From Actinomadura pelletieri DSM 43383 (GTDB lineage Bacteria > Actinomycetota > Actinomycetes > Streptosporangiales > Streptosporangiaceae), in contig NZ_RBWU01000003.1 in assembly GCF_003634705.1 (NCBI RefSeq), forward strand, positions 558,001 through 622,000: a stretch of 64,000 bases of DNA, in the 5' to 3' direction. Below the pieces are notes generated by a model. That model was given only the letters and a program-made list of their open reading frames with translations, had not been told where the DNA came from and ran no database searches. Position numbers and translations under genes: made by a program. Below are positions 59,672-64,000 of this stretch, piece by piece. Positions within the stretch are counted from its first letter, which is position 1, and each line of letters begins with the position of its first letter.

Positions 59672-61864
59672 ATGACCTGGGACATGCGCATGCGCAACAA
59701 CATGTTCCGGCGCCTGCCCGTGGAGCAGGCGACCGGCAAGATCTACGGTGGCCGGCATCGGCTTCGCGTGGTGTACCGGACCCGAGATCTCGTCGTCCTC
59801 GGTCTCGGTGTGATGATCGGCTCCGGCATCTTCAAGATCGCGGGTGAGCAGGCCGTCTCGACCGCCGGTCCCGGCGTGATCCTGTCCTTTCTCATCGCCG
59901 GTGCCGTGTGTCTGCTCGTCGCGCTCGCCCTCGCCGAGCTGTCCTCGATCATTCCGGTGGCGGGCAGCGCCTACTCCTTCAGCTACGTCGCGTTCGGCGA
60001 GGTATGGGCGTGGATCGTCGGCTGGGCGCTGGTGATGGAGCTGCTGCTCGCCGCGTCGGTGCTGGCACGGGTCTGGTCGCTGTACGCGGCGCAGACGCTC
60101 AACGACTTCGGGGTTCCGATACCCGGGTGGCTCGGTGACCTGATCGGTCAGCAGAAGGGCCCCGACCTGTTCGCGTTCGTCATCCTGTTGCTGGTCGTGC
60201 TGATGCTCGCCACCGGCAGCCGGATGAGCCTGCGGACGCTGTGGTTCATGGTGATGGCCAAGCTCATCGTCGTCGGGCTGGTCATCGCCACCGGGCTGAA
60301 GTTCTTCAGCCCCGACAACGTCACCCCTTTCCTCCCGCCCGCCCGACCGGCTCCCGAGGGCGACAAGACGGCCCTGGACGCCCTCCTCGGGGCGGTCGGC
60401 GGCGGCAGTCCCGAGGTGTTCGGCGTCTGGGGCCTGTTCGCGGCGGCGCCCGCGATCGCGTTCGCCTATGTGGGCTTCGACCTGATCGCGACCTCCGCCG
60501 AGGAGACCGAGGACGCGCCCCGCAAGGTGCCGCGCGGCATCCTCACGGCCCTGGTCACCGCGGTCGTGCTGTACGCGGCCGTGGCGGTCGTACTGGTCGG
60601 CATGGTCGGCATGGACGGCTTCGCCCGGCTCAACCCCGACAAGCTGCTGATCGCCGCGGCGTTCGACTCGGTCGGGGCCGGCGCGATGGGCAAGCTCGTC
60701 AACGTGGGCGTGATGGTGGCGCTGACCACCGTGATCCTGGTTCTGGTGATCAGTCTGACGCGGGTGGTGTTCTCGATGTCGCGCGACGGGCTGCTGCCGC
60801 GTCCGCTGGCGTCGATGAGCCGCCGCTACAAGGTGCCGTCCCGGGCCACGCTGGTGTCGGGCGGCGCGGCGCTGGTGACGTCCCAGACGATCGACGTGCT
60901 CACGCTGGAGCAGCTCGTGGTGATCGGGACGCTGTTCGCGTTCCTGTTCGTCCCGGCCGCGATGCTGGCGCTGCGGCGCAGCCGGCCCGACCTGCACCGT
61001 CCGTTCCGGGTGCCAGCCGCGCCGTTCACCGCCGTCGTGACGATCATCGCGGTGGGCTGGCTGATGCTGAACCTGAAGGTCGAGACCTGGGCGTACTTCG
61101 GGATCTGGATGGTCCTCGGGGTGCTGCTGTACCTGGTGTACGGGCGGCAGAAGAGCCAGTTGAAGCTCCTGCTGGACGAGCCGCCGTCCCGGCAACCCCC
61201 GGCCTCCCAGCAGTCCGTGGCGCCGCCCCCGGGCGTGCCCGTCCTGCCCGCGCCGCACCATGACCCGCGGTCGTTCCCGTACCGGGACGCGGCGCCGAGC
61301 GGCGAGTACCCGGGCCAGTCCGGCACCTGGCCGTCCGACCCGCGGCCGGGGGCACCGGAGGACCCGTACGCGTCCGGGCGGTACTCGACCGGACGGCAGT
61401 CGACCGGCCAGTTCTCCCGGGAGAGCGAGACGTCCACGAACCTGTTCGGCAGTGCCTCGTACCCGTACGGCTCCGGCTCCCATCCGTCCGGCCCGCAGGA
61501 GTCCGGACAGTATTCGTCCCGCGCTGAGCAGCAGCCCGGGTCGGACCAGTACGGGAGCGGCCATTACACGTCCGACCGGCACGGGAGCGGTCAATACGGG
61601 AGCGACCAGTACGGGAGCCAGTACGGAAGCGGTCAATACGAGAGCGACCAGCACGGGAGCGGCCAGTACACGTCCGACCTGTACGGAAGCGGCCAGTACG
61701 GGTCGTACCAGCCGGGCCCGGGTCGGCCGGCGGCGTCCGGGCCGTATCCCTCCGAGCCGCACGCTTCCGGCTCCTACCCGACGGATCCACGGGAGAGCGC
61801 GCGTCCACACGATGAGGAGCGGCACGAGGAGCCCCCGTACCCCGGCGGACGGCACCGCCGCTGA
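59672..61864 (+). CDS. APC-family amino acid permease with long Tyr/Gly/Ser/Gln-rich tail
   Basis: 730 aa. About 12 membrane helices fill residues 35-500. The family start GLGVMIGSGIFKIAG and the AFAYVGFDLIATSAEET segment are those of cationic amino acid/APC transporters. The tail (~505-730) is disordered and low-complexity, first Pro/Ser-rich, then repeats of SGQYGSDQYGS, SGHYTSDRHG. Normal permeases end near residue 500, so the tail is an addition of ~230 residues of unknown function. ATG 59672 follows GGGGGG only loosely. Substrate not certain. Confidence 0.9.
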   Translation: MTWDMRMRNNMFRRLPVEQATGKIYGGRHRLRVVYRTRDLVVLGLGVMIGSGIFKIAGEQAVSTAGPGVILSFLIAGAVCLLVALALAELSSIIPVAGSAYSFSYVAFGEVWAWIVGWALVMELLLAASVLARVWSLYAAQTLNDFGVPIPGWLGDLIGQQKGPDLFAFVILLLVVLMLATGSRMSLRTLWFMVMAKLIVVGLVIATGLKFFSPDNVTPFLPPARPAPEGDKTALDALLGAVGGGSPEVFGVWGLFAAAPAIAFAYVGFDLIATSAEETEDAPRKVPRGILTALVTAVVLYAAVAVVLVGMVGMDGFARLNPDKLLIAAAFDSVGAGAMGKLVNVGVMVALTTVILVLVISLTRVVFSMSRDGLLPRPLASMSRRYKVPSRATLVSGGAALVTSQTIDVLTLEQLVVIGTLFAFLFVPAAMLALRRSRPDLHRPFRVPAAPFTAVVTIIAVGWLMLNLKVETWAYFGIWMVLGVLLYLVYGRQKSQLKLLLDEPPSRQPPASQQSVAPPPGVPVLPAPHHDPRSFPYRDAAPSGEYPGQSGTWPSDPRPGAPEDPYASGRYSTGRQSTGQFSRESETSTNLFGSASYPYGSGSHPSGPQESGQYSSRAEQQPGSDQYGSGHYTSDRHGSGQYGSDQYGSQYGSGQYESDQHGSGQYTSDLYGSGQYGSYQPGPGRPAASGPYPSEPHASGSYPTDPRESARPHDEERHEEPPYPGGRHRR
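61540..61710 (+). repeat. Coding repeat YGSGQ/YTSD/HGSG in the permease tail
   Basis: Short degenerate 9- to 15-bp units, e.g. TACGGGAGCGGCCA or TACGGAAGCGGTCAATAC, code Tyr-Gly-Ser-Gly-(Gln/His) runs. Confidence 0.8.
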
Positions 61865-61996
61865 GGCCGATTCCCGAAGATTCAGTTTTGTAAGATTCCG
61901 CCGAACTTAGCGGGCGTCGCTCCCCCGGAGCGGCGCCCGCGCTCGTTCGTCCCGGCGAAAGGGCTGGACACCGGCATCCCTCCGCGCTACGTTGTA

Positions 61997-62034
61997 CTCA
62001 ACTTGAGATGAACTCATACTGAGACTTACTCAGT
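61997..62034. promoter_or_regulatory. Paired palindromes before the Nudix-type regulator gene
   Basis: CTCAACTTGAG (61997-62007) is a perfect 11-bp palindrome, and ACTGAG-ACTTA-CTCAGT (62018-62034) an inverted repeat, lying 26-63 bp before the start in an AT-richer island. Nudix-wHTH regulators commonly autoregulate, which makes these likely operators. Confidence 0.6.
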
Positions 62035-62059
62035 TCGAGAGTGACAGGAGGAGGCACGG

Positions 62060-62893
62060 ATGACTCCGGATCCGGCGCGCGACGAGAGCGAGTTCCTCGC
62101 GAACTATGACCCGCGCGACTACGACCCGGTCTCCGTGACGGTGGACGTCGTCGCCCTCACCATCCGGGACGGAGCCCTGCACGTGCTGCTGGTGCGGCGC
62201 GGGAACGCCCCGTACGCCGGGATGTGGGCGCTGCCGGGCGGTTTCGTCCAGGCGGGCGGGCCGCTCCAGGGCACCGACGCCGAGGACCTCAGCAACGCGG
62301 CCGTCCGCGAACTCGCCGAGGAGACCGGACTCAGCGCCAAGGGCGGCGCGCTCGGCCGCATGCACCTGGAACAGCTCGCCACCTACGGCTCCCCCGGCCG
62401 CGACCCGCGGATGCGCGTCATCTCCGTCGCCTACCTGGCGTTCGCGCCGGAGCTGCCCGACCCCGAGGCGGGCGGCGACGCCGCCGACGCGGCCTGGGTG
62501 CCGGTCGACGCCCTCGGCCTCACCGAGTCCGGGGACCAGCGCCCGGGAACGACCCGCCGGCTGGCGTTCGACCACGCGCGGATCCTGTCGGACGGCCTGG
62601 AGCGGGCGCGCGGCAAGCTCGAGTACACGCCGCTCGCCACCGCGTTCTGCGGCGCCGAGTTCACGATCCCGGAGCTGCGCGCGGTCTACGAGGCGGTGTG
62701 GGGCGAGGAACTGCACGCCGGGAACTTCCACCGGAAGGTGCTGTCGGTGCCCGGGTTCGTGGAGAGCACCGGCGAGACGTCCGACCGTGGCGGGCGGCGC
62801 GGCGGTCCGCGGCCCCGCCTGTACCGGGCCGGTGACGCCCGCCTCCTGCACCCCGCGCTGCTGCGGCCCAGCCGGGAGGAGGAGATCCGATGA
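62060..62893 (+). CDS. NrtR-like regulator: Nudix domain plus winged helix
   Basis: 277 aa. Residues ~24-165 are a Nudix domain (VDVVALTIRDGALHVLLVRRG, WALPGGFVQ, ELAEETGLSAKG). The Nudix box is incomplete at its start: the glutamate spaced after GGFVQ is missing and extra residues are inserted, so it probably binds rather than hydrolyses ADP-ribose-type ligands. Residues ~185-260 are the winged helix typical of NrtR (FTIPELRAVYEAVWGEEL, NFHRKVL, FVEST). NrtR members repress NAD-metabolism genes. The stop overlaps the next start (ATGA). Confidence 0.88.
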   Translation: MTPDPARDESEFLANYDPRDYDPVSVTVDVVALTIRDGALHVLLVRRGNAPYAGMWALPGGFVQAGGPLQGTDAEDLSNAAVRELAEETGLSAKGGALGRMHLEQLATYGSPGRDPRMRVISVAYLAFAPELPDPEAGGDAADAAWVPVDALGLTESGDQRPGTTRRLAFDHARILSDGLERARGKLEYTPLATAFCGAEFTIPELRAVYEAVWGEELHAGNFHRKVLSVPGFVESTGETSDRGGRRGGPRPRLYRAGDARLLHPALLRPSREEEIR

Positions 62894-63918
62894 ACGACCG
62901 GGCGCTCGACGACGCGCTGGCGCGGCTCGACCGGGTGCGCGTCCCCGCCGACCTGTTCGGGGAGGACGAGGTCGAGGCGGCGCGGCGGTACCGGCGGCTG
63001 GCGCGGCTCGTCCACCCCGACGCGACCGGCGGCCGCACCCGCGACGCGTTCGTCAGGCTGAACGCGCTGTGGCGCGCCTACACCCGAGACGACACCACCA
63101 CGATCACGACCCGCCGCCACGCCTACCGGCTCGACGGCGACGCGATCGGCGGCGACCTCGCCGAGCTGTACACGGCGATCCCGGACGCCGGGGGGAGCGC
63201 CGTGCTGCTGAAGATGCCGCGCGACCCCCGCGACGGTGACCTGCTGGAACGCGAGGCCGAGGCACTGCGGCAACTCTCCCGGGACGGCGACGAACGGTTC
63301 CTGCCGTACGTGCCGTGCCTGATCGAGTCGTTCCGGCACCGGGACGCCTCGACGGGCGCGCAGCGGCAGGTCAACGTGATCGCCGCGCTGGACGGCTGCC
63401 ACACCCTGACCGAGGTTCGGCGGGCGTTCCCGGACGGCCTCGACCCCCGCGACGCGGCCTGGATGTGGCGGCGGCTGCTCGTCGCCCTCGGGTTCGCGCA
63501 CCGGGCCGGCGTGCTGCACGGCGCCGTCCTGCCCGACCATGTGCTCATCCACCCGGAGAAGCACGGGCTCGTCCTGGTCGACTGGTGCTACTCCGTTCCC
63601 GGCCGGCACGCGACCGACGGGGCCGCCCGCGTCCCGGCGATGGTCGACCGTTACGCCGACCGGTACCCGCCGGAGGTGCCGGGACGGCAGGCGGCCGGCC
63701 CGGCCACCGACATCTTCATGGCCACCCGCTGCATGCTCGACCTGATGGGCGACAAGGCCCCGAAGGCGATGCGCACCTTCGCGCGCGGCTGCCTGCTCCC
63801 CGCGCGGAACCGGCGCCCCTCGGACGCCTGGCGCCTGCTGGCCGAACTGGACGAGCTGCTGGCGCGGCTCTACGGCCCGCGGCGTTTCCGCCCCTTCCAC
63901 CTGCCCACCGCACACTGA
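62890..63918 (+). CDS. J-domain / pseudokinase fusion protein
   Basis: 342 aa. Residues ~5-65 form a J domain (EAARRYRRLARLVHPDATGG, with the HPD tripeptide needed to stimulate Hsp70). Residues ~80-330 look like a protein-kinase fold: SAVLLKMPRD with the beta-3 Lys, a catalytic-loop counterpart HGAVLPDHVLI and VDWCYS for DFG. The catalytic Asp of HRD is replaced by Ala and Asn by His, so it is probably a pseudokinase. It is translationally coupled to the Nudix regulator, followed 10 bp later by another gene. An Hsp70-recruiting signalling adaptor is conceivable. Confidence 0.8.
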   Translation: MNDRALDDALARLDRVRVPADLFGEDEVEAARRYRRLARLVHPDATGGRTRDAFVRLNALWRAYTRDDTTTITTRRHAYRLDGDAIGGDLAELYTAIPDAGGSAVLLKMPRDPRDGDLLEREAEALRQLSRDGDERFLPYVPCLIESFRHRDASTGAQRQVNVIAALDGCHTLTEVRRAFPDGLDPRDAAWMWRRLLVALGFAHRAGVLHGAVLPDHVLIHPEKHGLVLVDWCYSVPGRHATDGAARVPAMVDRYADRYPPEVPGRQAAGPATDIFMATRCMLDLMGDKAPKAMRTFARGCLLPARNRRPSDAWRLLAELDELLARLYGPRRFRPFHLPTAH

Positions 63919-63928
63919 GGAGACGACC

Positions 63929-64000
63929 ATGGGAAGCGGACACTGGTCCACCGACGTCTACGCCGCGCGCGCCAGCTACCGCGCGTCCACCGGCGCCAGC
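63929..64000 (+). CDS. Start of next gene in the Nudix/J-pseudokinase operon (truncated by window edge)
   Basis: ATG 63929 with GAGGAG upstream, reading MGSGHWSTDVYAARASYRAS to the edge. From memory this start resembles that of actinobacterial VWA-domain proteins found next to such kinases, but only 24 residues are visible. Confidence 0.6.
   Translation, partial: MGSGHWSTDVYAARASYRASTGAS

Overview
The window is very GC-rich (roughly 70% or more by eye) with dense genes, many GTG/TTG starts, stop-start overlaps (ATGA, GTGA, TTGA), no obvious uridine-tailed terminators, and typical actinobacterial families (type VII secretion, F420-dependent reductase, SpoIIE-type phosphatases, LigD phosphoesterase). 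It most resembles a chromosomal piece of a filamentous actinomycete, with Actinomadura or a related Thermomonosporaceae/Streptosporangiales genus as the best guess. Gene content supports this; no rRNA or intact tRNA is present to confirm it.

Left third (1-26943): a type VII secretion (T7SS/ESX-like) locus and its effector island. A minus-strand effector operon (98-aa protein, DUF6507-like protein, giant partial WXG-headed repeat protein) diverges at about 3.5 kb from a plus-strand core operon: two WXG100/ESAT-6-type proteins, a membrane-anchored TNT-fold protein lacking key catalytic residues, EccD, a proline/glutamine-rich MinD-like ATPase, a fused three-ATPase EccC, a 120-aa protein and a DUF6177 protein. 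EccB, EccE and mycosin are not seen here. From 15.1 to 26.9 kb follows a decayed, partly duplicated polymorphic-toxin island: a deleted endonuclease-toxin tip with two tandem YezG-type immunity genes, unknown small genes, an Imm35-type immunity gene, broken and intact copies of a three-repeat protein family, frameshifted copies of the 120-aa/DUF6177 pair, an IS3 remnant, then an intact WXG-headed ADP-ribosyltransferase toxin directly followed by a second three-repeat protein, which is the best candidate for its immunity factor. Each module ends with the same 120-aa/DUF6177 pair that sits beside the core.

Middle (26947-47391): mostly chromosomal genes. These are a PAS-GAF-SpoIIE-HATPase phosphatase, panB, a potassium channel with RCK domain, an NADPH:F420 reductase-like protein, methionine aminopeptidase, a helix-hairpin-helix membrane protein, a LigD phosphoesterase joined to a dead ligase-like domain, an NmrA-like reductase divergent from an HxlR regulator, a YdjM-like hydrolase, two two-component systems (one with a coupled lipoprotein), a GT-C-like membrane protein, a CopD-CtaG fusion and an XRE-TPR regulator.

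Right part (47561-64000): an NCS2 purine permease, glycerate kinase, small unknown proteins, a long non-coding stretch with repeated GTTACATGGGCTAA-type motifs, alanine dehydrogenase, CsoR, a MarR regulator divergent from an EmrB/QacA efflux pump, CutA, gamma-glutamyltransferase, an APC permease with a long Tyr/Gly/Ser/Gln tail, and an operon of a Nudix-type regulator, a J-domain/pseudokinase fusion and a truncated following gene at the window edge.
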